From the NCBI RefSeq assembly GCF_014356525.2, contig NC_052516.1, forward strand, positions 28,564,854 through 28,628,853: 64,000 nt of DNA. Reading direction: 5' to 3'. The DNA is from Nilaparvata lugens. Lineage: Eukaryota > Arthropoda > Insecta > Hemiptera > Delphacidae. The notes beneath the pieces are model-generated. The model was not told where the DNA came from. It did no database searches and was given only the letters and a program-made list of their open reading frames with translations. The position numbers and the translations under genes were made by a program. This document shows positions 1-10,995 of this stretch, piece after piece (the stretch's first letter is position 1; each line of letters begins with the position of its first letter).

Positions 1-640
1 TGCAATACCAATAAAGCTCCAGCAATTTTCAAAACCGAGATGGAATTAAACGAGTTGAAATAATGAAGATTTTATTTCACTTAAAACACCTTCTGGTCCT
101 TTTCATTTTCAATAAAATATTGGAGCAAATTAATCATATTTGAGCTGTTGGAAAGGCTTCTCCTAGCCTTTCTTGAGTTCTCTTGCGCTTCGAGGTTCCG
201 CCGATGATGTACCAATATGTAGTCAGGTTTTGACCAAAACCTGACGTGTCGCTGTTGGTTGTAACAGGTAGGCTGATATCTGAACCCGTTTTAAACGTCG
301 GTCAACACTCGTCCAAGTGGGTGTTGAACTGCGGAGCTTCCAGTGTCTGAGATTAACCGCCTTTAACCTCAGACACAACTCCCGGTCGTCGAAGGATTCG
401 GAGTACACTCAAATACGAGTTGTACTATACTGCTAGCTGCTCGCTGCTTCCTTCTCACCTCTGTCGTCCGCTCGCACTGGATTTCCGAACTCGACTGCCT
501 CCTACTAGCCTTTCACGAGCCTCCCTCAGTGGCCGAGAGGGAGGGGTGTAAGGATGCGCAGCACTGCTGAGCGGTGGCCCAGCGGCTGGCTTGCTCGTTG
601 ACCCCTGTGATCCCATCAGAGATAACCGAGCGTCAAATAA
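1..640. other. No gene recognised; GC-richer block near 420-630
   Basis: I see no convincing exon here. The block at about 420-630 is clearly richer in G and C than its surroundings and has a small hairpin (520-527 pairing with 537-544). It probably lies in the intron upstream of the ABCG exon at 1886, or between genes. Confidence 0.4.
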
Positions 641-652
641 TGAGCCCTAAAC

Positions 653-1111
653 TCAATTCCCTTCATTAGTTACGATATACATTGTGACAATATTTGGATT
701 TACCTTCGGTATTACGTCAGTATTCGGTATTATATCAGGCAGACTTCTATACAGAGTGTGTGCTATATAATAAGTATTTGTAGTGGAATGAGTTTTGACT
801 AGCCTTGGAACTTGGATTCCTATTGCTTCTGACGAACGAGTTCGATAGCTGTGCTCAATTTTCTTAAACATATCTTCATGATTTTTGTACATGTATAACA
901 ATATATTTCTTACATAAATTTGCCTTAAACTTAAAACATTAAATTCTTCAAAAATTTCATCAGTAGGAGTGCGTATACGTTTTCTTAATGCTGTTTTAAT
1001 AATAGATTTCTGTGTAAAAGTAGTATAAGTAGTACAAATTGGAAGAAAGACAATTTTCCACATAAACTCTATGTTCATTTTCTTTACAAAAGTTATAGCG
1101 ACTATGTGCAT
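653..1111 (-). pseudogene. Non-LTR retrotransposon (LINE) ORF2 C-terminal fragment
   Basis: A 152-residue open frame on the minus strand. Its middle part (IIKTALRKR, LSLRQIYVRNILLYMYKN) matches the pattern that follows the reverse transcriptase domain in LINE ORF2 proteins. The same pattern occurs in the better preserved LINE at 15570-16735 (LLKTILGKPR, VSTVRQLFIENLVLYIIKN), so the two belong to one family. No RT catalytic motif is left, so this is a truncated, inactive copy. It sits in the presumed intron 5' of the ABCG exon. Confidence 0.65.
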
Positions 1112-1235
1112 CGTAGTAACTGTATTAACAACGTTTATGATGGAATAAATGAACGTGTTCTTTGTATGAAGCAGTAGAAAATCTTTTCAGTTCAACTTTC
1201 TCATGATCTCTGTGTCAATCAAATAAAGAGATTGA

Positions 1236-1492
1236 TTGATTGATTGAGTACTTTATTTATGTAGATTACAATATATACTGGCTTATACACTTGTATACAA
1301 TAGCTTACAATACAGCAAAGTTATAGATGAATTTACATAATATAGACTAAGAAAATAACTATTGAACTGTATATTATATGAAAAAGCAATTTGTAATATA
1401 ATAACTATAGATAATAATTATATTGTTATGCATCTACATAAATTGGCGGAGCTTTGGACATATCAATGTCCATTCTTTGGGAAGAATATTAA
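1236..1492 (-). mobile_element. LINE 3' UTR fragment (inverted copy of 32574-32821)
   Basis: Read on the minus strand, this block matches 32574-32821 along its length: the same unit around CCGCCAATTTATGTAGATGC, an AATAAA, and a CAATCAAT tail. It is a LINE 3' end with the polyadenylation signal and short-repeat tail preserved. Its ATTG repeats at 1231-1247 abut another AATAAA-bearing tail in plus orientation (about 1211-1230), so two LINE tails meet tail to tail. Confidence 0.65.
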
Positions 1493-1533
1493 AGAGAGAG
1501 AGAGAGAGAGAGAGAGAGTGAGAGAGAGAGAGA
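1493..1533. repeat. (GA)n microsatellite
   Basis: Nearly uninterrupted AG dinucleotides directly at the internal edge of the LINE 3' UTR fragment. The matching plus-strand copy at 32574-32821 also borders a (CT)n tract, but at its other end. Confidence 0.9.
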
Positions 1534-1885
1534 AATTCGAAAAAGAAACATGTACGATAATTATTGAACTTGAACTATGACAACTTCATTTTCCACAACT
1601 GCATGCTATGCTGTCTCATCTATGTCCAGAGTCCTACATTTAGTAAATTGTTTTTCCTTGTTGAATTTGTAACTCTTATTCGATGTCGAGTGAAAATATG
1701 CTGCAACTTATGTATTTTTGAGATTCATTGAACTTCAAACATATTCAACATTTGTATAAGAATCCATTTGGTTTGAAGAACAAATTAAAACTTCATCATT
1801 TACAAATCATTAATTTATTTCAAATTTCAAAGTTTTTAATTCTATTTTGTATCTTTCAACTACTTTGCATTGTTGTGTTTTTCAG

Positions 1886-2780
1886 ACGCCTGCTAGCATC
1901 CACATTCAATCTGTCCTCGATCGCAGCCCAAAACCTCTTTCTACACCTGGCACTGTTTCCCCTCATCTGCACAGTCCTCTGGTTCTTCTACCGGGACATC
2001 AAGCACCAGGACGGACCTTTCACGTTCCAATCACTCAACGGATTCCTGCTCAACTGCCTCATCACTTCCAGTGCATGCGCAGTTGTCAAAACTGCCTGCA
2101 CATTCCCCATACACCGGACCCGATTTTACCAGGAGGCTCACGAAGGACTATATTCTGGCCCATTATTTTTGCTTAGTTTTAACCTATATTCCTTACCGTT
2201 TTCGATATTAACTGTAGCTATCGGGTCAAGGATATTGTTTGAAGCTACAGGTCTAACTTCTAGTGTAGACTGGTTCTTATTTGCGGCGATACTCTGCTCC
2301 TGTTATCTACTAGCGGAGCAACAAACGATCGCTCTATTAATGGTGATTAAAGGATCATTCATCGCCGCGATAACCAGCTTATACCTGGGCACAATATTCA
2401 TCATCCTCAGTAGTGGAGCTTTGAGATCGTATGCTAGTCTACCAGAATGGTTGCTCTACCTAACCTACGCGTCACAAACGCGCTACTCCAGCGCGTTTTT
2501 GTCGCGTCAGCTTTTCGGGTCCGTTTACACCGCGTTGCCCGCTAACTGTACAGCGCGATTTCCCGTCAACGACGCGTTTCTATGTCGTTACAAGGACAGT
2601 ACTGCGTACCTGGCTGAACGCTTCGGTCGAGGCAGTTCAGTTTTCAACATAAATGACATGTTAGATTCCGATTTCAATCTCAGTTTATCGTATGCTTTTC
2701 CAGTCGGTTTTGTTTTGTTGAACTGTATCCTGTATCTGATACCTTTACCCTCGTTTATAAAAGCTAAGTTTAGGGATTGA
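1886..2780 (+). CDS. ABCG5/8-like half-transporter, last exon (membrane domain)
   Basis: Terminal coding exon of an ABC subfamily G half-transporter; ABCG5/8-type proteins dimerise in the plasma membrane and export sterols or other lipids. The exon starts after a strong acceptor (TGTGTTTTTCAG ending at 1885), enters at the third base of a codon and ends at TGA 2778-2780, about 297 residues. Six hydrophobic segments are visible (starting NLFLHLALFP, FLLNCLITSS, LFLLSFNLYS, FLFAAILCSC, FIAAITSLYL and FPVGFVLLNC), with a long loop before the last carrying a glycosylation sequon (NCT) and cysteines. EAHEGLYSG followed by LPFS aligns with human ABCG5. The ATP-binding half must lie in exons before position 1. 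An open frame continues upstream to 1728 but is intronic by this model. A possible ATTAAA poly(A) signal lies at 3221. The substrate cannot be told from sequence. Confidence 0.85.
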
Positions 2781-3349
2781 GGGTTTTTTTTGTTGAACTC
2801 CAGGTGTATAGATATATAGAGGTTGTGATACCAATTTTAATTTTGGAGGTAGACTCAATTTTATTCCTTCACGAAATCTTGATACAAATTTATGAAATTC
2901 ATTTAAACATTTAACAGTTTCCTACATAGGAGGTAGTATTTTTTTTAATCCTCTGGTTACACTCTACTTCATTGTAGCCTGGAGTTATAGGAACTATAAC
3001 ACATTGTTAATAGTGTACCATACAGTTATAGATATAGCCTAATACATGCAATTCAACACATTTTATTGTGTTCAATGCCGTTAGTAAGCGCTTATTATAG
3101 TGTGCTAATGCTAAAAAGGAGGTGGATGAGTATAGCATGGTTTTGTAAATAATTTTTCTATTAATATTCATGTTCAAAAAATCAAGTATAACGAGTTTTG
3201 TTTTTTATCAAAGATCAAAAATTAAACAATGAAATTCACATAGTTAAGATATATGTCTCACTAATTTTTATGTCATAGAGATGATATTAAAATATTGTAT
3301 CTATTATTGAATCTACATGTAATAGTACATGCAATGAATGCTCAAAAAA
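2781..3349. other. 3' flank of the ABCG gene; no other gene seen
   Basis: AT-rich sequence after the ABCG stop. It should contain the 3' UTR. No classical AATAAA lies close to the stop; ATTAAA at 3221-3226 is the best candidate. No repeat or exon recognised. Confidence 0.4.
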
Positions 3350-4026
3350 GGGTATAGATGGAAAAGTTTGGTAGACAATTTTTGATCCCGCAGTTCTGTT
3401 TAGGGTAGTGAGGAGGTAAACATATCAAAAGTCCCCACCACCACCCGGTGTGCTAAGGTTGTGGGGGTGGTTCAAAGGTACAATTTTCTGGTTTCTCGCA
3501 TATAACTCGAAATTTATGCATTTTACAGACATGATTATTCTATAAAAAATTAAAGCTTACATAATCTCCTACAATATTGATCTGACAAATTTTTCTATAT
3601 CTCCTTCACTTTTCGAGATATCCGCTCTAAAAGATGTGACATTTTTGAAAAAAACACATTCCCCTTCAATTTTTTGCTATTTTTAACTTTTCTAATATCA
3701 ATGGGAAAAATTCATGCTGATCATGAGCTTATAGAGCATAGAATTCTCTTCAATTTTAGGTAGAATTTCACAAGTTTACGCACATTCACACGACTGTTGC
3801 AGCAGCTTCAGTGTTGAGTTTGAGATCTTCAGTTATGCAAAAATTTACCAATTGACAAAGGAATTTGGAGATAATGTTTTGAACACAATTTTTGAATTTT
3901 CACAATTTTGTGCTAAGAGGGTTAGCACAGGGGCTAGGGGTGGGGACTTTTGATATGTTTACCTCCTCACTACCCTAAACAGAACTGCGGGGTCAAAATT
4001 GTTTTCCAAACTTTTCCCTCTATAAC
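3350..4026. mobile_element. Inverted-repeat element, family R2
   Basis: Arms of about 90 bp, 3350-3440 and 3938-4026, are near-perfect reverse complements; both contain the word GTTTAGGGTAGTGAGGAGGT and its flanks. The 500-bp interior holds a phrase (CGACTGTTGCAGCAG) that recurs at about 4530, 4800, 5195 (inverted) and 37495 (inverted), so this is a dispersed family. No protein is encoded. It looks like a non-autonomous DNA element; no clear target duplication was found at the arm ends, so the superfamily is open. Confidence 0.6.
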
Positions 4027-4470
4027 ACTTCATTGACTGGGCTATAAGACTAACCATAGATACGATTCTTGTATGTGGTCTCACCTGTGATGAGAGAATT
4101 TAATAGCATATAGTGAAGATTGAAGATATTCATACATTTTTTTAATCATTGAGTGCTATATTCTATGCTTTTATTATATTGTACAGTATTTAGACATCAA
4201 ATCATTAATGAGCATACAGACTTATGTCCCACAAACACGCGCATTCCACTTTTCATCAGCTGATGCTATATCTATCTCTCACTTTTCTGTACAAATCTAT
4301 ATAAATAAAAATCGAGCCTCAAATTGTGATATTGAATAACTTTTTTATGTGTGCACCGAAAAGTTTACATGTGATACTTATGGGAGAAGATTAGTGAGTT
4401 GGTCCAATACCTATCAAGTGATAGTAAGTATTGGCTGGCCACACACAGGAATAAAAATCTGGTGTGGCGC

Positions 4471-6195
4471 CAGGCACGGCCCTAGGGACTTTGCCGCCCT
4501 GGGCGAAATCGGCAAACGCCGCCCCTTTCCCTACGACTGTTGCAGCAGTTTTAGTGTTGAGAGTGAAAGTTTTGTTTGGTAGAGGATTTCGATAAATCTG
4601 ATACTTTTTGAGATATATATGTTCTAAAGTGATGCATTTTCGAGAACCCAGTTTTTTTTTCATTTTTCGCTCTTTCAATTCTTATAACTTTCCAACAATT
4701 GATGGAAAAAGAATGTGCTTACTACGAGATTGTAGAGCATTAAATTATCATTCATTCCATGTATAATTCGACTATTTCACGCATTCCCATAATTATGACT
4801 GTTGCAGCAGTTTTAGGTTTGAGAGTCAAATATCAAGATTTGCAACAAGTGAATTTTTTCGAATATCACACTATTCTGTGATCATAAATTGGGGTGTGCT
4901 TCAGTATGAACATCCATATTGAGTACCCATTGGAACGTCTGCGGAACTGAACACAGGATGTGTTTCTAAACTTCCTACCAAACAGGACATTCAAAACTAA
5001 AACTGCTGCTTTCAAACCATCCTCATCCCTTTAGCACATGATGTAGGGGTTGGGATTTTTTATATGCTCACCTCCAAACTAGTGTCAACAAAGCTGCAAA
5101 GTCTAAAATTGAGTTCCAAACATTCCCTTCAAATTTCATTGTCAACTGATCTATTGTTGCTGAACAGAAAATTTCACTCCCAACACTAAAACTGCTGCAA
5201 CAGTCGTAGGGAAATGCGTAAAATAGTGAAAATATACATCAAATTGAAGATATTTGATGCTCCGTCAGCTTATAATCAGCACGGATTTTTTTTCATCAAT
5301 CGTTCAAAAATTATAAGGCCGAAAAGATGAAAAAATTGGAGGCAGAAGTGTTTTTTCAAAAAATGTCTCACATTCAAGAGCGGATATCTCAGAAACTATA
5401 ACAGATATGAAGAAAATGTAGAGAACAAAACTTGTTGGTAATTTTGTGAGCTACAATTTTGTACAGTGTACAAATGTTCATAAGATGCATAGTTTCCGAG
5501 ATATATGAGAAAAATGAAAAAATGGTACTTTCAAACCACCTCCACTCCTTTAGCACATGAGGTAGGGGTGAGGACTTTTTTTTATCATTAGATCAAAACT
5601 TTATTTATCTTTTGATATGTTAATCCACTTACTATCCTTAAAAGAGCTGTGGAGTTGAAAATTGTGTTCCAAACTTTTCACTCTATAATCTTTAATTGAC
5701 TGGACTAGAACAGTAACACAAAATATCTGATTAAACTATTTTTATATTCGGAACAGATACGGTACACAATAAGAAAACATAATCAAGACGGTAGTTCTAA
5801 ATCAAGAGACTGCAACAGAGTATTGGGCCTATTTAACTTGCTAAGTAATCAAAACTACAATTGCTACAACACGAGTTTGTTCAACACACTTGTTTAATTA
5901 AGTAGAACTCGTCTGACCTTTGCATAGAAAAATTCCTTTTCCAGTTCTTCAAGATCTAGGGATTGATCTATTTTATGTTCGCTAGACCACTTAGACGTTC
6001 CTGGGACATTGTTGATCTTAGATATATGTCTTCATTAGCTTGAGTTTGGAAAAGCTACTCATAAAATTTTACTATTCACATTGAGTTTATTATTTATTTG
6101 CATTTAAAAATTTTCCCTTCCTTAAAATTTGCCGCCCCAAAAAATCTGCCGCCCTGTTCAGCCGCCCGGTCCGCCCACCCCTGGGGCCGGGCCTG
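4471..6195. mobile_element. hAT-type DNA transposon, decayed, with R2 copies inside
   Basis: A 1,725-bp element with related ends: CAGGCACGGCCCTAGGG at the left and, reverse-complemented, CAGGCCCGGCCCCAGGG at the right, both followed by GCCGCCC-rich sequence. It is flanked by 8-bp target duplications TGTGGCGC (4463-4470) and TGTGGCGT (6196-6203). The paralogous repeat at 60049 reads straight through TGTGGCGC into ACTCACAC, giving the empty site. A minus-strand relic of a transposase C-terminus lies at 5894-6065. R2-family sequence fills about 4530-5700. End sequence, 8-bp duplication and relic all agree with hAT. Confidence 0.8.
5894..6065 (-). pseudogene. hAT transposase C-terminal (dimerisation) relic
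   Basis: Three reading frames of the minus strand together recall the end of hAT transposases: SFSKLKLMKTYI, then MSQERLSGLANIK, then DQSLDLEELEKEFFYAKVRR before a stop. At least two frameshifts and several stops separate them, so it cannot be translated. The order and spacing match the conserved C-terminal dimerisation segment, whose function is to pair transposase subunits. It lies at the right end of the hAT element, as expected if its transposase gene ran on the minus strand. Confidence 0.7.
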
Positions 6196-6623
6196 TGTGG
6201 CGTACTCACACAACTTTCCTTGCCGTTATGAAAATTGATCACCTGACGCTAGTGTTCCCGCGCATCTCAAGTCTACTTTTCTAAGATCTGAGCCAGCTTG
6301 TGACAGGACAATAGCGCTGCAGACACACGAAGTCTGCTATCTCTTCATAGTGAATGATTTGATAGAATCAACAGTTGCCAACAGTTTGCAATTGGATAAT
6401 CTTCTTTTCTCGAATTTCGAGCTTATTTTCAATTTTAGGTGAAAATTGAACATTAATAGTTGTAGAGATTTTCATGCTCAATCTTTTCGACTTGAAATTT
6501 TTTGTTTAAATTGTATCTGAAGCCTGATAATTGGGAATCTAAAATTGAACTTTGCATAGATGGGGCGGAACTCCTGAAATTTTTACAGGAGACTTGTGGT
6601 AGTTGATAGAGCCTATCGATTAC

Positions 6624-7383
6624 TGGTGACGCCCTTTAGCGTATTTAGATTAAGTCTAGTTTTAAATTAGTTTTAAGTCTCGCAGTAGTTGTAGTGGCGA
6701 GGCCGGCAGCTGCTGCGCCCTAGCGGATAAGTTAGTATTTAGATTATTCTATCGCATAATCGTTAGTTGAAGTTGTCAGCTCGGATCGGACAGTGAAAAA
6801 ACAGGATTGTTGCTGTTTTTTCGATTGTTGCCATTGAAATTCAATTTTACACGTTCGTCGTTGTGTTAAAATTATTATCGATACCTATATTAACTGTCCC
6901 AAGTTGGGGAAAGGTACAGTTTTTTCCTTGTTATTTGTGAATATATAAATTTATTGAAATATTCAACTAGTGCGATCGGACTTTGAATTGTACAGCAGTT
7001 TAAAGTAATAGTCAATATAGTAAAGTTATCTTCCAAGCAATTTTCGGACTGATCAGTAATTAAATTGATGCCAGAATTAACATACATCGGATAGGGGTAG
7101 CAGATGTACAAGAGAGGCCAACACCTTTTCCCGACTCCATCTTGTCCTGCCACAAACCTAATTCCAATTCCTGGAGTAAGTTGGTATTTAGTATTTGAAG
7201 AAAACTACTTGCTGGTGAGTAACCATATAAGTCACTTCTGGTATAAATTTAATGCTGAAAATATTACTTACTACATTCAATCTATTGATTATTGCTCTCT
7301 TTATTCTAGCATATTATCATTCAATATTTGCTCTTTAAATTTATCGACAGTCCTCTGCTCTCGCTTGTAATTTGGGCTATCCA
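6624..7383. mobile_element. Solo LTR, 760 bp, with 5-bp target duplication
   Basis: Begins TGGTGACG and ends GGCTATCCA (TG...CA), bounded by direct ATTAC at 6619-6623 and 7384-7388. Removing it and one ATTAC rejoins the R1 repeat in register with the paralogue at 60049-60690. No second LTR or internal region is present, so this is a recombination product of an LTR retrotransposon. The 5-bp duplication suits Gypsy or BEL; the orientation is unknown. Confidence 0.7.
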
Positions 7384-7608
7384 ATTACTATTTCAGGTAT
7401 AACTTTAATCAAAATCGTTGGAGCCGTTTTCGAGAAAATTGCGAAAAACCCTGTTTTTGACAACATTTTCTCCAGTTTAGCCGCCATTTTGAATTGCATT
7501 TTATCGAAATCGGCCGGATCCTCATATTGTAAGGACCTTAAGTTCCAAATTTCAAGTCATTACGTTAATTGGGAGATGAGATATCGTGTACACAGACGCA
7601 CATACATT

Positions 7609-7612
<4 letters not shown>

Positions 7613-7677
<65 letters not shown>

Positions 7678-7688
7678 ACAGACACACA

Positions 7689-7742
<54 letters not shown>
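7613..7742. repeat. (CA)n microsatellite
   Basis: About 130 bp of CA dinucleotides with a few CAGACA variants in the middle, inside repeat R1. Open frames through it (His-Thr or Cys-Val runs) are not genes. Confidence 0.95.
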
Positions 7743-7745
<3 letters not shown>

Positions 7746-7765
7746 TTTTGGACTCAGGGGACCTT

Positions 7766-7940
7766 GAAACGTATGGAAGTTGGGGTACCTTAATTTTTTT
7801 TCGGAAAGCAATACTTGCCTTACCTATGGTAATAGGGCAAGGAAAGTAATGAAACGTATAGAAAACATGAAATTAGGGTACCTTAAATGTTTTTGGAAAG
7901 CAATACTTTCTTACCTATGGTAATAGGGCAAGGAAAGTAA
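7766..7940. repeat. Two tandem copies of the R1 3' end
   Basis: A unit of about 85 bp (GAAACGTAT... to ...GGCAAGGAAAGTAA) occurs twice in a row. Each copy carries the terminal hairpin built on CCTATGGTAATAGGG. Confidence 0.75.
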
Positions 7941-8269
7941 AAATCAGCTGTTATAATCATAACGTCATACAACAGCCGTCGGTAGATAGTAGACAAGAGT
8001 GTGTGCTGCTCCATAACCGCCCATGTATTTTACTCTAAACGCCCCGACTAAAAACAAATTGTGCGGCCTCAGGTTGAAGATTTACATACTTACATTGCTT
8101 CGTTTCGAATAATTGTGCTGTCTTCGGTGTTCAGAATTAAATGATTTTTATTATTTTGCAGCTGGAAAGTTATCTATTTAAATAAAATGCCGCATCGCGC
8201 CTCCTGAGGTGTGCATCCAGCTAAAGTTTGTCATGAGATGCATTAAACTATTTGGCGGTATACGAAATT

Positions 8270-8365
8270 CGCCGGGCCAGTTTAGTACAGATATAAAAAG
8301 CTTAGCATCAGTCAATGAGGAATGAAATGCGCGTGTTTGTGGCACTCAAGTCTGTACGCACCTTC
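8270..8365 (-). mobile_element. MITE fragment related to 33631 and 35218
   Basis: On the minus strand it starts GGTGCGTACAGA and includes a TGACTGATGCTAAGC segment like the MITEs at 33631-33796 and 35218-35386, though the middle differs. A still more degraded relative lies at about 4210-4290. Only one end is recognisable. Confidence 0.4.
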
Positions 8366-9770
8366 ACGTGTCTATTATTACTTGCATTATTGAAATATAT
8401 TTTTTTAAACGAGTTAATTATTTAAATATAATTTCTAGGCCTCAATAAAATAAATTTCATCTACATGTTTATTGAGTGATTTATTTTTAATCTAAATCCA
8501 GAAACCCTTGAGCTAGCCTCATACCTCAGAAGTCAAACTATTAAAAATTTTATTGATTTAATTGAGATAACTTATACAGCTTACTCATTGACAATAAATA
8601 CTGAACTTCATACCGGTACAACAGTTTTGTAATGAGGGTTTTGAAAGCAGAAGTTGGATGTAGGTTAACATACATCACTGATCAGCTGTATAGTGTATTT
8701 CTTCTAATTTATCCTATTATATCAAGCAAGCAATTTCTGTATATATCCGGTTATTTTTATACCTGGTTATTTTTATATCTGGCTATTTTATATCTGGTTA
8801 TTTATGTTTTACAGATCTCGAAAACTGCTTTAACGATTTTCACGAAATTTGGAACATAGTAGGTTTATGATATAAAGATTCGATTGCACTAGGTCTCATT
8901 CTTTGGAAAACTCGCTGAACGACATTAAAAGGATAATTCATCCTTGGAAAACAGATGATAATTTTGTCGTCTCTCGATAACACAAGATGCGTGAGCCTGT
9001 ATGAGAGAGACAGAATTATTTCCAGCAGTGTAATCATAATCAATCAGCGAGAAATTTTATTCAGCTAGACAATTTTTAATCGATTTGATCAACATAATCT
9101 GATTTGTTGACATGACATGATAATCCTCCTAAACTAGAGTATATCATAATTTTCAAAGTTGATTATTATTTGACAATTTCAAGTGATTAGTGAGTGTTAT
9201 TTTGTTATTCAATTTGGTTTCTATATAATCTTAATTCTAAATTTTTTGTTTTCAAATGTTTGAACAGAAAATTTAACCTGAATTCAAGTGTGTGGAACAT
9301 AACCTACTTTCTTGACTATTTATAGTGTATATTTATTTATTGGATAGAGCGAACAATACAATAGTCGGAAAAGAAAAAACAGGCTATTGCCCAAAACTTC
9401 TTCAATTTCCTGATTTTGTCACAAATCGTCCAAATATTATGTAGGTTATGTTCACTTCAATTTCAACACCAAATCATCAATCTGAAACTATGAATCAGAA
9501 TAAAACAAATAATTTCAAATTTAGATAGATTGATAATGAAACTTCCGTTAAAACAAAAACCAAACTTCAAATATTCACAAAATATAGAATAAAATCACTT
9601 AAATTCAGAGCTCGAAAATATCACTTTCACCATAGCTACAACAGCTGAATAGTTATTATGATTGCCATATTATAAATCAAAATTCGGGAAAAAAACAGTT
9701 TTGGGCAGTGCCTGTTAGTACTTCCCCAATCATTTTAAAGAATTCTGTTCGGTTTATCCAAAGTCAATTA
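8366..9770. other. AT-rich sequence, nothing recognised
   Basis: No exon, RT motif or paired terminal repeat seen. The block at 9780-9890 (AACGAGCGAAGCTCGG) looks like a repeat end but has no partner in the window. Confidence 0.4.
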
Positions 9771-9929
9771 TATAGATAACGAGCGAAGCTCGGTGCTCCG
9801 ATATTTTGATATTAATAAAGCACTTCTATATCCATCATACAAGCGAGCGAGCGCGTGTCTTGAAAATCTCACGAGTGCTTTATTAAGTAAATGAAACTGA
9901 TGTATAGGCCTTGTATAAAGCTGTTATTA

Positions 9930-10420
9930 TTGGAGAATGAACATATTATATTTGTACATTGTTCTATGATATCGCTAAGTGATGTTACCTTGACATTGGT
10001 AGCATGCTCTAGTTTAACTCTGCATTATGGCATATCTGTTTGGGGGGGGATGTTTCAACTGTCATATTGAGGAATTATTCGTGGCCCAAAAACTTATAAT
10101 TAAAATTATTCTAAACAGACCTAGATGAACCCTACCGGGATGGTTTTTAGTGACTTTAAGGTAATGAGAATACGGCAATTATATATTAAAACCGTTGGCT
10201 AATAATTGAATACTCGATAAAATATGAATCCCTTTTTCCCCGCACTTTAAATTCAATTGTAAATAATTATCATTTAAGGCACACTGCAAATAGATATGTC
10301 ACATATCACACCAATATTGAATGTTTAAGGAAACAGTTGATCTATAAAGGCACTAAAATAATATACCTTCTTCCTGACCATTGCTGAGATTAGTAGAAAA
10401 ACTAGACTAGAAATAAAAAC
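9930..10420 (+). pseudogene. LINE ORF2 C-terminal relic
   Basis: A broken plus-strand frame begins with HYGISVWGG, the counterpart of IQYGIRAWGG in the LINE at 15570-16735, and continues in shifted frames with AQKLIIKIILNRPR and RQLYIKT. It is an old truncated copy of that family with several stops and frameshifts. Confidence 0.5.
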
Positions 10421-10995
10421 CTGAACATACAGTAACTTGCTCTTCCATAACGATGTAAGATTTCTGTTCAAACTACTGTTTGGAAGGCCAATTATTATTC
10501 TTTTAGATACATTTGTTGAAAGTGGACTCGCTTACAATTTTTGCACATTTTTTCTCTTTTTTCCAACTTTCTTCTCCAATACTTCCCTTTTCTTCTCCTC
10601 TTCACCCTTTTTTCCTTACTTTCAATGATTCAATGATTTTATTAAGGCCAAAGTATATCAGTACATAAGCCAGGTCACATACAACATTCATTATAAATAA
10701 AATACAATGTCAGCTTTTAAAAAGACCAGTGTCTAATCGTCTTTTTGTGATGACTATTTTCACTATGTCCAACGTATATTAATAATTAATATAATAAGAA
10801 ATATAAGATGTCCACTTCTATTACCAATATAATATCATAATATTTTATGTTTAATTTAATGAATGTTACAAAGTAATAAAGTATTAGCTATCAAATAGCA
10901 TCAACAAACAAGTAAAGTACATCCCAAATTAGAATAACAGTACATTAGTACAACAATAAATTAGTACATTAGAATAACAAATTACATCCCAGAAG

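Larger units (their letters stand above)
6204..7940 (+). repeat. Interspersed repeat R1, copy A (interrupted)
   Basis: Host repeat in three visible pieces: about 4453-4470, 6204-6618 and 7389-7940, separated by the hAT element and the solo LTR. The first and second pieces and the start of the third align with the uninterrupted copy at 60049-60690. The 3' piece runs into a long CA tract and ends with a hairpin whose arms are ACTTTCCTTACC and GGCAAGGAAAGT. A matching inverted word (ACTTTCCTTGCC) lies near the 5' end at about 6213. No protein is encoded. The layout recalls Helentron-derived non-autonomous repeats; that assignment is inference. Confidence 0.6.

Noticed and set aside
1728..1885. 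ATG at 1728 as start of the ABCG protein
   Set aside because: The first 52 residues do not fit the family and a strong splice acceptor ends at 1885; the ATP-binding half must be upstream.
7372..7849. Several open frames of His-Thr or Cys-Val repeats
   Set aside because: They are translations of the CA microsatellite.
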